51,184 nucleotides of DNA from an uncultured Bacilli bacterium (lineage in GTDB: Bacteria > Bacillota_I > Bacilli_A > RF39 > UBA660), in NCBI GenBank assembly GCA_934096535.1, contig CAKOMC010000004.1, positions 1-51,184 of the forward strand. Direction: 5' to 3'. A model generated the notes under the pieces. That model searched no databases. It saw nothing but the letters and a program-made list of their open reading frames with translations, and was not told the DNA's origin. Numbering within the stretch: position 1 is the stretch's first letter; each line of letters opens with the position of its first letter. The translations under genes were made by a program, and so were the position numbers. Shown here piece after piece: positions 8,187 to 16,735 of the stretch.

Positions 8187-8233
8187 AAAACATAATTTTG
8201 CTTGAACGATAAGTTCTTGCTTAATTATGTTTT
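8187..8233 (+). terminator. Terminator of the protease operon
   Basis: AAACATAATT pairs with AATTATGTTT, with an inner GAAC/GTTC pair, immediately after the TAA of the second gene. A short T-run follows. Confidence 0.6.
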
Positions 8234-8242
8234 AATGTTTCA

Positions 8243-8344
8243 AAAGGGAGTATTCCCTTTGCACACCTATTGGCTCTGCCAATAGAGAAGTGTGTTTTAT
8301 CTATTGGAAATAGATATTACCGACAAGCAATTGCTTGTCTTTTT
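8243..8344 (+). other. Run of four tight hairpins ending in a T-run
   Basis: In order: AAAGGGA/TCCCTTT (8243-8260); CACAC/GTGTG enclosing CTATTGGC-TCT-GCCAATAG (8262-8294); TATCTATT-GGA-AATAGATA (8298-8316); and the 18-bp perfect palindrome GACAAGCAATTGCTTGTC (8322-8339) followed by TTTTT. It ends exactly at the stop of the recombinase relic. It may be a structured RNA with its own terminator, or a recombination or transfer site of the element that carried the recombinase. Confidence 0.5.
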
Positions 8345-9769
8345 ATATGTCTATATCTCTATCATCATAATCTTTATCAATTCCATAATTTTGTTCATAG
8401 ATATAGTTATTTATTTCTTCTTCTCTAGGTGTTTCTAAACATTTATTTATATTTATAAAGAATAAATATGGATTCATCAATTCATCTATTTGTTGTTTAT
8501 CTTGAATTATCAATAAATCATCAACTGTAAAACTCAAATTTTCATATTGTTTTTGTTCTTGCCATTTTTTATTTAATTCATTTTTATTAAATTCAATTTG
8601 ATTAATTTCATTTTCAAAATCTTCAATTTTTAAAATACCTTTAATATAAGCAGTTTTAATTCTATCTAATTGTTTATCTAAATCTTTTATCTCTTTATCA
8701 TAATCAATTTGTTTATTATCTAATTTAGATTTAATAAATGGTGCATAGTAATCATTAATTAATTCATCTTGTTTATTTAATTCTATTAAAAACTACTTTA
8801 ATTGTTCTTCAATATCTATTTCACTAAAATAAGTTTTACAATGTTCACACTTGTAGTAATAATATTTATTACCATTCCTTTTAGTAGTAGCACATCCACC
8901 TAGAAATCTACCACATTTAGCACATTTTAGTTTATTTGTAAAAAGATAAGTGGCTGTTCTTTCATAATGTCTTGCATTTCTTTGCTTTTGATACTGACAA
9001 TCTTCCCATTTTTGTTTACTAATTATAGGCTCAACGATATTTTCATAATACATAGGCTTTTTTGTCATTTTTCCGTGTATATAATCGCCTTTATATAGTT
9101 CATTAGTCATAATATGGTTTATAGTAGAATCTCGCCAATTTATCTTTCCTAATACCTTTTCTTCGTTATATATGTTTGCAATTGATTGATAACTTTTTCC
9201 TTCTAAATATAAATCATAAATTCTAACTATAATATCTTTTGTTAATGGATCTGGTATTAACTTTTTATTTTCTCTTTTAAAGCCTAATGGTGGTTAATTT
9301 GGAATATGTCCAGCCTTTATTGCTCCAACCATTCCAAATTTTGTTCTTTCTGAACATTTTTCAATTTCATTTTGCGAAACACTAGTCATTATTCTCATAA
9401 CCATTCTACTATTTGAAGTAGTAGTATTTGATTCATCAGCCATACAATCAATATCACAATCGTTTTCATTAACAAATCTCATTAGTTTTTCAATATCGTA
9501 GACACTTCTTGTTAATCTATCTAGCTTAAAAGCAACTATAACATTTATTTTCTTATCTTTAACATCTCTCATCATTTCTTGATATGCTGGTCTTTTATCA
9601 TCTTTTGCACTTATTTCCTCATCAGTATATACTTTATAAATTTCATAACCTTTAAAATTACAAAACTCTGTTAATCTTTTTTCTTGTTCTGGTAAACTAA
9701 ATCCTTCTCTTGCTTGATCTTCAGTACTAACTCTAATATAAAGTCCTGCTATTTCTTTTCTTCATTCAT
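8343..9769 (-). pseudogene. Large serine recombinase, inactivated
   Basis: From the ATG at 9769 (SD AAGGAG) the reading begins MNEE and needs a 1-base shift to continue AGLYIRVSTEDQAREG, the catalytic N-terminus of serine recombinases. Then come FKLDRLTRSVYDIEKL, an in-frame TAA (9296-9294), the recombinase domain (PPLGFKRENKKLIPDPLTK), a zinc ribbon (LKCAKCGRF ... YKCEHCKTYF), a TAG (8795-8793) and a coiled-coil C-terminus. The domain order is that of large serine integrases of mobile elements. One frameshift and two stops mean it is dead, so the island is no longer self-mobile by this enzyme. Confidence 0.9.
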
Positions 9770-9792
9770 TAAATTTCAACTCCTTAATATAA

Positions 9793-9836
9793 AAAGGTGT
9801 CAAAAGTATTAATTGTTTAATACTACTGACACCTTA
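9793..9836 (-). terminator. Hairpin between small gene and recombinase relic
   Basis: AAGGTGTCA pairs with TGACACCTT, with an inner AGTATTAA/TTTAATACT stem, followed on the minus strand by TTTTTATA. It ends the 9842-10054 transcript before the recombinase. Confidence 0.65.
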
Positions 9837-9841
9837 TAATT

Positions 9842-10054
9842 TTATCTTCTCTTTGCAAATTGCATTTGTTTTGAAATATAATCGTATTCACTCATTGATT
9901 TTTGATTTACATAAGTTATTTTATCATCATTATATTTTCTAGGTGAACCTGTCGTAATGACAGTTTGTCCAAAATCATTTTGATTATATCCACAAATTAC
10001 TCTTTTATTTTGTAATTGTTTCTTTAATAGTAATAAGTATTTTTTTTCTGACAT
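9842..10054 (-). CDS. Small basic hypothetical protein, 70 residues
   Basis: MSEKKYLLLLKKQLQNKR opens a basic, Gln/Tyr/Asn-rich protein with no membrane segment. It has AAGGGA as SD and a near-consensus promoter close upstream (10081-10108). It sits just ahead of the recombinase, where integrative elements often keep a small control or excision protein, but no HTH is clear. I do not recognise it. A terminator separates it from the recombinase. Confidence 0.55.
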   Translation of the reverse strand: MSEKKYLLLLKKQLQNKRVICGYNQNDFGQTVITTGSPRKYNDDKITYVNQKSMSEYDYISKQMQFAKRR

Positions 10055-10080
10055 ATGAAATTTCCCTTAATTAATTTCAT

Positions 10081-10108
10081 ATTCTAACATAAATGTATTA
10101 AGTGTCAA
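10081..10108 (-). promoter_or_regulatory. Strong promoter of the 70-residue gene
   Basis: On the minus strand a perfect TTGACA (10108-10103), 16-nt spacer and TAGAAT (10086-10081) with TG extension (TGTTAGAAT). Confidence 0.8.
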
Positions 10109-10114
10109 TTTTTG

Positions 10115-10387
10115 TTAAATATTCTTTAAATAATTTTCTAATTCAGATAATTTAATTTTATTATTTAAGTTTTCTATAAATATCTCATTAGAATAATTAA
10201 AAGCTAGGAAAGTTATACCATTAATTATAATTCTGTGTGGTTCTAGATATGTAAGATTAGTTTTATCTATCATTCTTAAATTACCATTAATAATTGTTGA
10301 TTTAACCTTACAAAATTCACATATAAACTCTAATCTCTTTCTTAATGATTCTTCCATTCTAACTTCTTGCTTGATAACATTAACCAT
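10115..10387 (-). CDS. Small hypothetical protein, 91 residues
   Basis: The start is the ATG at 10387 (MVNVIKQEVRMEE), 9 nt after AAAGGAT; the TTG at 10396 is inside the SD region. It is a soluble alpha/beta chain with two cysteines close together (FICEFCKVK) and the segment EPHRIIINGITFLAFN. The family is not recognised. It lies between tRNA-Leu and the recombinase relic, as the last gene of the putative island on that side. Confidence 0.55.
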   Translation of the reverse strand: MVNVIKQEVRMEESLRKRLEFICEFCKVKSTIINGNLRMIDKTNLTYLEPHRIIINGITFLAFNYSNEIFIENLNNKIKLSELENYLKNI

Positions 10388-10433
10388 TTTAATCAATCCT
10401 TTCTTGAAACGACTTTTTTCTAAACAAGAAAAA

Positions 10434-10493
10434 AATCAATCCTAATTTAGAATTGATTGTCTATTTATTCTCGAAACTTATAAAAAGTTCGAG
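10434..10493 (-). terminator. Two hairpins downstream of tRNA-Leu
   Basis: CTCGAAACTT/AAGTTCGAG (10470-10493), then AATCAATCC/GAATTGATT (10434-10458) followed by a U-run on the minus strand. The second is a standard intrinsic terminator for the tRNA. Confidence 0.65.
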
Positions 10494-10505
10494 CAGATTT
10501 CCCTA

Positions 10506-10516
10506 TGGTGCCTGTG
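10506..10516 (-). repeat. Putative att site at the tRNA-Leu 3' end
   Basis: TGGTGCCTGTG, identical and co-oriented with 6424-6434. The 4.1 kb between them would be the integrated segment. Confidence 0.5.
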
Positions 10517-10592
10517 GTGGGACTCGGACCCACACGATATTGCTACCACTGGATTTTGAGTCCAGCGCGTCTACCAATTCCGCCACACAGGC
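10506..10592 (-). tRNA. tRNA-Leu(CAA)
   Basis: The minus strand folds as an 87-nt class II tRNA: acceptor GCCTGTG/CACAGGC, D-arm with TTGGTAGACG, anticodon stem TGGA/TCCA with loop CTCAAAA (anticodon CAA, reads UUG), a variable arm as in Leu tRNAs, T-arm GGGTCCGAGTCCC, discriminator A and encoded CCA. Its -10 is TGCTATAAT (10604-10612). The 3' 11 nt recur at 6424-6434. Confidence 0.96.
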
Positions 10593-10629
10593 ATATAAGT
10601 ATTATAGCAGAAATCCTAGTAAATAGATA

Positions 10630-11169
10630 CTAAAACTTTACTATAACCCCAAAGTTTTTAATCATCTCAACGGCTTGATTAGCAGATACCTGACAACCAA
10701 CAACATCAAAAGGCTTAAAAATCATCCCACTAATATCACAAGTGGATAAATCAACGCCTTTTAACCTGGTATCCGAAAGTGTTAACTTGCTCATATTACA
10801 AGCACTAAAAGTTGTATTTCTTATGGAATTATTAACAAGACGCATTTCTTTTACATTACTATCTGTAAATTGCACTTTTTCTAAAATAGTACCCCCAATA
10901 TTTAAATAAGAACCAAGACAGCTTAGAATATTAACATTTTTCAAAGTACAATTAATGAGTGATGTTCCCAGCAAATTACAATTTTTAAAATGACAATCAT
11001 GCAAACCACAGTCAGTAAAATTAGAATTACTAAAATTACAATCTATAAATTTCACTTTCGATAAGACCATATAATCAACTTTTAAATTACTAAAATCACA
11101 AGCCTCATAAGTATTACCATCGAAAGAAACCTCAGTTATATCAGTAAATTTTTCCTTAGTTATTTTCAT
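10630..11169 (-). CDS. Pentapeptide-repeat protein
   Basis: About 179 residues from the ATG at 11169 (MKITKEKFTD), preceded by AAGGAAG inside scpB; the longer upstream reading is scpB sequence in another frame. Repeats of the A(D/N)LxF type run through most of the length, for example CDFSNLKVDY, CNFSNSNFTDCGLHDCHF and CNMSKLTLSDTRLKGVDL, forming a right-handed quadrilateral beta-helix. Qnr and MfpA, members of this superfamily, protect DNA gyrase; most members have no known role. It overlaps scpB by 14 nt and is therefore the last gene of the scpA-scpB operon. The link to chromosome segregation is inferred only from position. Confidence 0.85.
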   Translation of the reverse strand: MKITKEKFTDITEVSFDGNTYEACDFSNLKVDYMVLSKVKFIDCNFSNSNFTDCGLHDCHFKNCNLLGTSLINCTLKNVNILSCLGSYLNIGGTILEKVQFTDSNVKEMRLVNNSIRNTTFSACNMSKLTLSDTRLKGVDLSTCDISGMIFKPFDVVGCQVSANQAVEMIKNFGVIVKF

Positions 11170-11731
11170 CTTTAACTTCTTCCTTATAAATAGAGTTAAA
11201 TAAGTCGCCACTTACTTTCTTATCCTCTTGAGGCTCAATCTTAGGTAAATCTTTAATAGTAGATAAACCAAAATAATCTAGAAAATCACTAGTCGTCCCA
11301 TAAAGATTAGGACGCCCCGGCATTGTTGACTTACCTACCTCTTTAATAAGACCCTTTGCTACTAATTTCCGAAGAAGCCAAGTATTATTAACTCCTCTTA
11401 ACTCATCAATTTCTATTCTAGTAATAGGTTGGTTATAAGCAATGATAGCCAGAGTTTCTAAAGCGGCTTGCGATAAAGTATTGGTAGTAGGATTTACTAT
11501 TAACTTTTGATAATAATCCTTATGTTCTTTCTTAGTAGTTAACTTAAAAGCATCCCCTAAATAACTAATTCTAATGCCCCTATTATCAGCCTCATAAGCC
11601 TGTTTTAAAGAAAGTAAGATTTCTTTACAAGTATCGATATTTTCCTCTAATAATTCACTTATTTGTTTTAAAGTAAGACCATCATCCCCCACAACAAACA
11701 ATAATCCTTCTAAGATACCTTCCTTATTCAT
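11156..11731 (-). CDS. scpB: Segregation and condensation protein B
   Basis: 191 residues with the two winged-helix domains of ScpB. The family-typical stretch TLSQAALETLAIIAYNQPITR leads into IDELRGVNNTWLLRKLVAKGLI and GRPNLYGTT. ScpB dimers bind ScpA, the kleisin, and with SMC form the condensin that compacts and separates the chromosome. Its start overlaps the end of scpA by 8 nt, and its 3' end overlaps the pentapeptide gene. Length and motifs are normal. Confidence 0.96.
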   Translation of the reverse strand: MNKEGILEGLLFVVGDDGLTLKQISELLEENIDTCKEILLSLKQAYEADNRGIRISYLGDAFKLTTKKEHKDYYQKLIVNPTTNTLSQAALETLAIIAYNQPITRIEIDELRGVNNTWLLRKLVAKGLIKEVGKSTMPGRPNLYGTTSDFLDYFGLSTIKDLPKIEPQEDKKVSGDLFNSIYKEEVKDENN

Positions 11732-12452
11732 AATCTAAACCCTCCACAACGATAGGACTAAAATTGTCTTCCTGCATAATCTTTAACTCTTTATTTTTAC
11801 TCATCGTCAGTATAGTTAAAAAAGTAATAACTACATATTCTCGCGTATTAATACTAAATAAAGAATAGAAATCAACTTTACCTCTTAATCTTAAAATATC
11901 TTTTATTTCTCTAGTCCTTTGTTCAACACTTATTTCTTTTTTCGTAATAGTAGTATCTAAAGGTTTTAAAAGCTTTAATTTCTTTTCTACTTCTAAAAAA
12001 GCTTTATAAAGAATATCGGCATCATATAGTCCTTTAACCTCTCTTGGTTCATAATATTCTTTTAAGTTTTCAGGAAGTCTAGTATATATTTCTGTTCTTT
12101 TTAATTCTAAATTTTTAAACTCTCCAGTAATATTTTTAATATTTTCATATTCTAATAACTTATTTCTTAAATCTTCTTCACTTTTAATATTAAATTCATC
12201 ATCAGCTTCTTCTTCATCGTCTTTTTTATTAACTAACATCTTACTTTTTAAATGGACAAGTTCACTGGCCATACTTAAATACTCACTAGCAATATCTATA
12301 TTTAATTCTTGCATCTGATTAATAAAATCTAAATATTCTTTAATTAAATCAAAGAGATTAATATCATAAATATTCATTTTTGACTGTTTAACTAGATGTA
12401 AAAGAAGATCTAAGGGACCTTCAAAATCATTTATATAAAATGTATAATTCAT
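11724..12452 (-). CDS. scpA: Segregation and condensation protein A (kleisin)
   Basis: 242 residues. The N-terminus FEGPLDLLLHLVKQSKMNIYDI and IASEYLSMASELVHLKSKMLV are hallmarks of ScpA, which bridges the SMC heads. The middle is charged (KKDDEEEADDEF), and the C-terminal winged-helix part reads FYSLFSINTREYVVITFLTIL. It is followed by scpB with an 8-nt overlap and preceded 11 nt upstream by the membrane protein gene, so the unit 13888-10630 looks like one operon. Confidence 0.96.
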   Translation of the reverse strand: MNYTFYINDFEGPLDLLLHLVKQSKMNIYDINLFDLIKEYLDFINQMQELNIDIASEYLSMASELVHLKSKMLVNKKDDEEEADDEFNIKSEEDLRNKLLEYENIKNITGEFKNLELKRTEIYTRLPENLKEYYEPREVKGLYDADILYKAFLEVEKKLKLLKPLDTTITKKEISVEQRTREIKDILRLRGKVDFYSLFSINTREYVVITFLTILTMSKNKELKIMQEDNFSPIVVEGLDYE

Positions 12453-12463
12453 AATACTTCTTT

Positions 12464-13888
12464 CTAATCACATTTATACCCTATCGACTCTAATTCATAC
12501 TTAACAGTATTAGCCGTTGCATCTTTTTCATAATATATTCTATCATATTTAGTTAGATTTTCGCTAGTCTCACTATAATTAATTTTCATGGTTTTGGTAA
12601 ATCCAGTTTGAGTATTAACAAATCCTGCCGAAACTCCGGTTATTTTATTTAAATCATTAACCAAATATTGTACACTTAAAGCATACTCAGTATAAGCCTC
12701 ATCATTAACAGTAAATGTATAGTTATAAGTATCATCAATACCAGTTAGTTTATTGCTAGTAAAGGTATAAATAGTTGAGTGATTGTTACCAGTACAAGTT
12801 AATTTATTATTTTTTAAAGTTACACTTTGATAATCCGAAGTAGTTCTTTCTAATACTTCTAATTTAGTAGCCGTGGTATATTCATTTTCATTAAGAATGC
12901 TTTTTAAAGTTATTTCTTCTTTACTATTTAAGGTATCAGTATCAATTAAGACTCTACCTATATAAGTTTTAGCATCATTATATAAATCAAAATAAATTTT
13001 ATGTTCTTTAAAATTATAACTAGTTGTATCATTATTAGTTATTTTATAATTTAAATAAAAGACACCATTTTCTTCCGTTTTAGTTAAATTAGTTATTGTT
13101 AATTTATTAAATGTAATAGCCGTTGTATCTAAAATATCATAATAAGTAGTTTCTTTAGAATAATTATCTTTATTAGTATTATCCTTATTAACATTATTAT
13201 CTTTATTGGTATTAGAAGGAGTATCTTTACCATCTCCATAGATAGAACTATTATCATCTATACCAAAGATTTTTAAGACATCACTAAGATACGGAGTAAT
13301 ATAAGGAATAACAAAGATCCCAATAATTAAGCAAGCAAATAAGATTAACATAGCAGCCGGACTTTTTTGAGTATCTTTTTTCATCATGCCAACGGTTTCA
13401 TCAGTATTAAGTTTTGGCATAGAAAAATCCTCATTTACTGGAATTTGATTAGTTGATGCTTGATTAGGAATTTGATTATTTAGGGTATTGGTTTTATTAT
13501 CAGAAATGGTTTGAAAATAAGTATTAGCATTACTAGAGGTAGTTTTAGTATTAGATGTGCCCATGATGCTGTTGGTAGTTTGGGCATTACTTATTTGATT
13601 AGTTGGTTGATTGGTATTTGGCATAGTTGGGGTGTTTAAAGCATCTTGAGTTTGAGGGTTACTTGGGTTCATTATATTATTACCAGGATTATTCATGCCG
13701 TTATTAGTTGCTGGACCCATGTTATTAGAAGTTGTCCATACTTGATTTATACTAGCTTGATTAGGCACACCATTTACCGTGGCACCATTATTTACAGGCG
13801 TATTTCCTTGATTAGAAATATTATTTTGATTATTATTACCATAATCACTAAAGACATTACTTTTCATTTCATTATTATTGTTATTCAT
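12464..13888 (-). CDS. Single-pass membrane protein with N/Q-rich cytoplasmic tail
   Basis: 474 residues. The first ~170 are low-complexity Asn, Gln, Thr and Pro, with a partly repeated unit (VPNQASINQV, IPNQASTNQI). One membrane segment lies at about 178-200 (MLILFACLIIGIFVIPYIT). The outer part of ~270 residues is beta-rich, with TFNKLTITNLTKTEENGVFYL resembling an Ig-like fold. Lys before the helix suggests N-in, C-out topology. It shares this design with several genes to the right. It lies just upstream of scpA, 11 nt away, apparently in the same transcript. The function is unknown. The start ATG follows AAGGTA, and the promoter is at 13920-13949. Confidence 0.75.
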   Translation of the reverse strand: MNNNNNEMKSNVFSDYGNNNQNNISNQGNTPVNNGATVNGVPNQASINQVWTTSNNMGPATNNGMNNPGNNIMNPSNPQTQDALNTPTMPNTNQPTNQISNAQTTNSIMGTSNTKTTSSNANTYFQTISDNKTNTLNNQIPNQASTNQIPVNEDFSMPKLNTDETVGMMKKDTQKSPAAMLILFACLIIGIFVIPYITPYLSDVLKIFGIDDNSSIYGDGKDTPSNTNKDNNVNKDNTNKDNYSKETTYYDILDTTAITFNKLTITNLTKTEENGVFYLNYKITNNDTTSYNFKEHKIYFDLYNDAKTYIGRVLIDTDTLNSKEEITLKSILNENEYTTATKLEVLERTTSDYQSVTLKNNKLTCTGNNHSTIYTFTSNKLTGIDDTYNYTFTVNDEAYTEYALSVQYLVNDLNKITGVSAGFVNTQTGFTKTMKINYSETSENLTKYDRIYYEKDATANTVKYELESIGYKCD

Positions 13889-13919
13889 ATCTATACCTTC
13901 TTATCTTTTTGTTAATATA

Positions 13920-13949
13920 ATTATACCAAGAAATTATTCTATTTGTAAA
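13920..13949 (-). promoter_or_regulatory. Promoter of the 13888-10630 operon
   Basis: On the minus strand TTTACA (13949-13944), 18-nt spacer and perfect TATAAT (13925-13920) with a TGG extension. It lies 32 nt before the first ATG. Confidence 0.75.
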
Positions 13950-14048
13950 CATTAAGTCCGAATGCCAATATAAAAACTGATAGATATACTCTACCAGCAT
14001 TTTTTAAGTAACTCTCTTAACTACGTTGCTTTATTTATAATCAGACAT

Positions 14049-14633
14049 TTACTGATTAACAGAAATACTTATTTCAATACTAAATGAATTATCTAATTGA
14101 TTATTCTGATTTTCTTTATTAAGATATTCTACCACAAGATAATATTTAGTTTCAGTATTAGGATAAACAGTAATATTTTTGTTAGCCTCTTCACTTTCTC
14201 CTTTTAATTCTAATGTAGATTCTGTTGGTATCATACAAGTTCCTTCTTCATAGTAAGTTCCTTTATATTTTTTCTTCGTATTATTACAAGTAATTGATGT
14301 TTCTGATTTATAAAGTTTCCAAATAACATCACCTGTAAATGCTTTCAAACTTGGAGTTACCACAATAGAGGCTTGAGTGGGGAGAGAATCCTTATTTCCT
14401 ATTCCTTTTACAATTACTTCTTTTACCATTTTATGGCCGGGATAGATTTCTTTGCCTTCTATCTTTCCTTGCATATCCATAACAACTTGCGTAAGGGTCT
14501 GGGTTTGGATATTATTTGTATTATTTTCTGGATTTTCAACATTAAAATTTGCTAAATAATAACCATATGATGTACCGATTCCAATTATAACTATTAAACA
14601 AATAAATACCATAATAATAGTTTTCTTTTTCAT
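14049..14633 (-). CDS. Exported surface protein, TasA/camelysin-like style
   Basis: 194 residues. The N-terminus is MKKK followed by one hydrophobic helix (IIMVFICLIVIIGIG) and SYGYYLANFNVENP, the kind of end seen on SipW-processed TasA/CalY proteins. The rest is beta-rich with IYPGHKMVKEVIVKGIGNKD, then FTGDVIWKLYKSETSITC and KYYLVVEYLN. The same blocks occur in the next gene upstream (14657-16537), so the two are paralogues in tandem. Two cysteines (ITC, GTC) could form a disulfide. No SipW gene is in the window, so a fibre or matrix role is inference only. Confidence 0.7.
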   Translation of the reverse strand: MKKKTIIMVFICLIVIIGIGTSYGYYLANFNVENPENNTNNIQTQTLTQVVMDMQGKIEGKEIYPGHKMVKEVIVKGIGNKDSLPTQASIVVTPSLKAFTGDVIWKLYKSETSITCNNTKKKYKGTYYEEGTCMIPTESTLELKGESEEANKNITVYPNTETKYYLVVEYLNKENQNNQLDNSFSIEISISVNQ

Positions 14634-14656
14634 TATAAAAAACTCCTTCTTCCTTA

Positions 14657-16537
14657 TTATCCTTCGGCATCAACGCCATTAGTTTCAGTATCAACTATTG
14701 CAATATTAAATCTAAAACGCCAAGGATTTTTAAAGTTAACATTTTTACCAACAATTAATACTGCAGTATTGATATCGGTAGTTAAAGTATCTGTGTAAGT
14801 TATGATATCAGTACTATTCATATCATCAACTTGCGAATTAATTGATGGGGGTTTTACAACATTGGCATTACTAGACGTATCTATTAATTCTAAATAAATC
14901 TGGCCTCTGTAATCATCTTGCTTATTAATATTGGGAAAATTTTTTAAGAGTTGATACTCTATCTTAACCTTAGAGCCTTTAGGATAAGGGGGATTATCAC
15001 CATAGCTTGAATTATAAAACTTTTGGGGAGATGTTGATACTTCATGAGTAGTTAAATTAATATAAGTAGGTGTTCGATACCAGTCTGATAAAGCCATATC
15101 ATTTGCCCCAAAAACTTCCATAATTCCCGTATCATACCAAACAGCAGTCATAGTTGTACCATCTTTATCTAAAGTTTTAACATCAACAACATCACCGGTA
15201 TCATCAAAGGCTGCCGTCATTTCATAAATTTTGATTTTGAACTTAAATTTATCAAATGTATAGCCCTTATTTATCCAAAAGAAATACATTCCAATATTTT
15301 GAACTAATTTTTCACTACCAATAAAGCCACTGTAAAAATCATAGGCAAAAGTCTGTAATCCTCGATAACTATTAGGTTCAGCAAAACACAAACGGAAATT
15401 ATTAAAACCATCAACATTATTAGAACCACCTATATATTCATAACTAATACGATAAGTTTTATCCTTTTCCATAATGATTGTATTATTAGGAACCGTTGCA
15501 TCATAAAGATAAGTGTTATAAGGAGAGGAAGCACGGTAATAATCGCTTATGCGAAAATTTACGGAAGCGGTGCTGGTACCATCAAGTTCAAATACACCAT
15601 CACCTAAGGTACTAAGTTTAATACCGCCAGATGATACACTATTTGTCAGCGTAACATTATGATCAATTTCTTTAATAATAGTTTGCTCGCCGGCAGCGGC
15701 TAAATCAATATCAATATTAAAAGATTCGTTCATTTGTTCAGACTGGTCAGTATCTCTATTAAGATATTCAACAACTAAATAATAAGTATCATTAGTATTA
15801 TAATTAACAGTTACACTGTATTCGTTTTCTAAGTAAGTTCCTTCTAACACTAACTTGGCTGTACTGGGAATATTGCAAGTTGAGCCATCATAAATACCAC
15901 TGCTATTGTAAATAATATTACTTGTACAAGTTATTTCTTTTTCAGACTTATAAAGTTTCCATATAACATCATTTTTAAATACTCCTAAATTTGGTTTTAT
16001 CACAATTCCAGCATCTATTGATTCATAATCCTTTTTTCCCTTACCAATTAAGATAATTTTTTTAGCCATTTGATAACCGGGATAAATATTACTTGCACTT
16101 ACTTTATCTTTTACATCTAAGGAGGCCTCAACCAATCCAGAAGAAGACATATCACTCATGGCATTATCTTTATTGGTAACACTTACACTAGCAAGATAAT
16201 AAGCAAAAGAAACCCCAATGGCAATCATTAAAAAAGGAATTATAATTATTATTAATACTAGAAATTTTTTCTTAAATTTTCCTGATTTATAACTATTAAA
16301 AAATAACCTATCATTAGTATTTAGCTGGCGTTTATCTTTAACTTTTACCTTATTTACTTCAGTTTTGCCAACGTATTCAGTCTTCTTTTTTAAATTTTTA
16401 CTATTTTGTGATGGTTTACTATAATTTTTCTTTGTCCCTTTAACCGGTTTCGACATTTTCTTTTTATTTACTGGTTGTGGTTTTTTATTACTTTGCTTTT
16501 TATTGTTATTTTGAATTTCATTTGAATTTTTTGGCAT
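14657..16537 (-). CDS. Large membrane-anchored surface protein, paralogue of 14049-14633
   Basis: 626 residues. A Lys/Asn-rich cytoplasmic tail (1-91) is followed by one membrane segment (about 92-115, FLVLIIIIIPFLMIAIGVSFA) and AYYLASVSV. Residues ~135-290 repeat the module of the smaller protein: IYPGYQMAKKIILIGKGKKD, then FKNDVIWKLYKSEKEITC and TYYLVVEYLNRD. A further ~330 residues are beta-rich and aromatic (NFRLCFAEPNSYRG, MEVFGANDMALSDWYRTP), possibly a carbohydrate-binding or beta-sandwich domain. GGAGAT precedes the ATG, and it ends 23 nt before the smaller gene. It is probably a cell-surface component; no enzyme motif is seen. Confidence 0.75.
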   Translation of the reverse strand: MPKNSNEIQNNNKKQSNKKPQPVNKKKMSKPVKGTKKNYSKPSQNSKNLKKKTEYVGKTEVNKVKVKDKRQLNTNDRLFFNSYKSGKFKKKFLVLIIIIIPFLMIAIGVSFAYYLASVSVTNKDNAMSDMSSSGLVEASLDVKDKVSASNIYPGYQMAKKIILIGKGKKDYESIDAGIVIKPNLGVFKNDVIWKLYKSEKEITCTSNIIYNSSGIYDGSTCNIPSTAKLVLEGTYLENEYSVTVNYNTNDTYYLVVEYLNRDTDQSEQMNESFNIDIDLAAAGEQTIIKEIDHNVTLTNSVSSGGIKLSTLGDGVFELDGTSTASVNFRISDYYRASSPYNTYLYDATVPNNTIIMEKDKTYRISYEYIGGSNNVDGFNNFRLCFAEPNSYRGLQTFAYDFYSGFIGSEKLVQNIGMYFFWINKGYTFDKFKFKIKIYEMTAAFDDTGDVVDVKTLDKDGTTMTAVWYDTGIMEVFGANDMALSDWYRTPTYINLTTHEVSTSPQKFYNSSYGDNPPYPKGSKVKIEYQLLKNFPNINKQDDYRGQIYLELIDTSSNANVVKPPSINSQVDDMNSTDIITYTDTLTTDINTAVLIVGKNVNFKNPWRFRFNIAIVDTETNGVDAEG

Positions 16538-16598
16538 TTAAAACATCTCCATAATCAATTGTTTTTTTACGTACACACTGTAGCCTATTCTAATAGAT

Positions 16599-16607
16599 AT
16601 TCTACCA
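16599..16607 (-). promoter_or_regulatory. Extended -10 of the surface-protein pair
   Basis: On the minus strand TGGTAGAAT, with a TTTACT about 19 nt upstream. It lies about 60 nt before the 16537 start and divergent from the serpin promoter. Confidence 0.5.
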
Positions 16608-16682
16608 TAAAAAGATTATCTTTAGTAAATAAACTTTTACTCTAAATTAAGAAAGCAAATAAAATTTTATGTTTTTTTGTTG

Positions 16683-16711
16683 TTTACATGTGGTAATACT
16701 AGTGTTAAAAT
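16683..16711 (+). promoter_or_regulatory. Serpin promoter
   Basis: TTTACA (16683-16688), 17-nt spacer and TAAAAT (16706-16711) with TG extension (TGTTAAAAT). AGAGGT is the SD before the ATG at 16736. Confidence 0.8.
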
Positions 16712-16735
16712 CAAATTAGAAAGAGGTATGTTTAT

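Noticed and set aside
8793..9296. Stop-codon recoding in the recombinase
   Set aside because: The two stops differ (TAA and TAG) and a frameshift is also present, so decay is simpler.
9294..9575. Recombinase segments as separate small genes
   Set aside because: They join into one continuous serine recombinase when two stops and one frameshift are passed.
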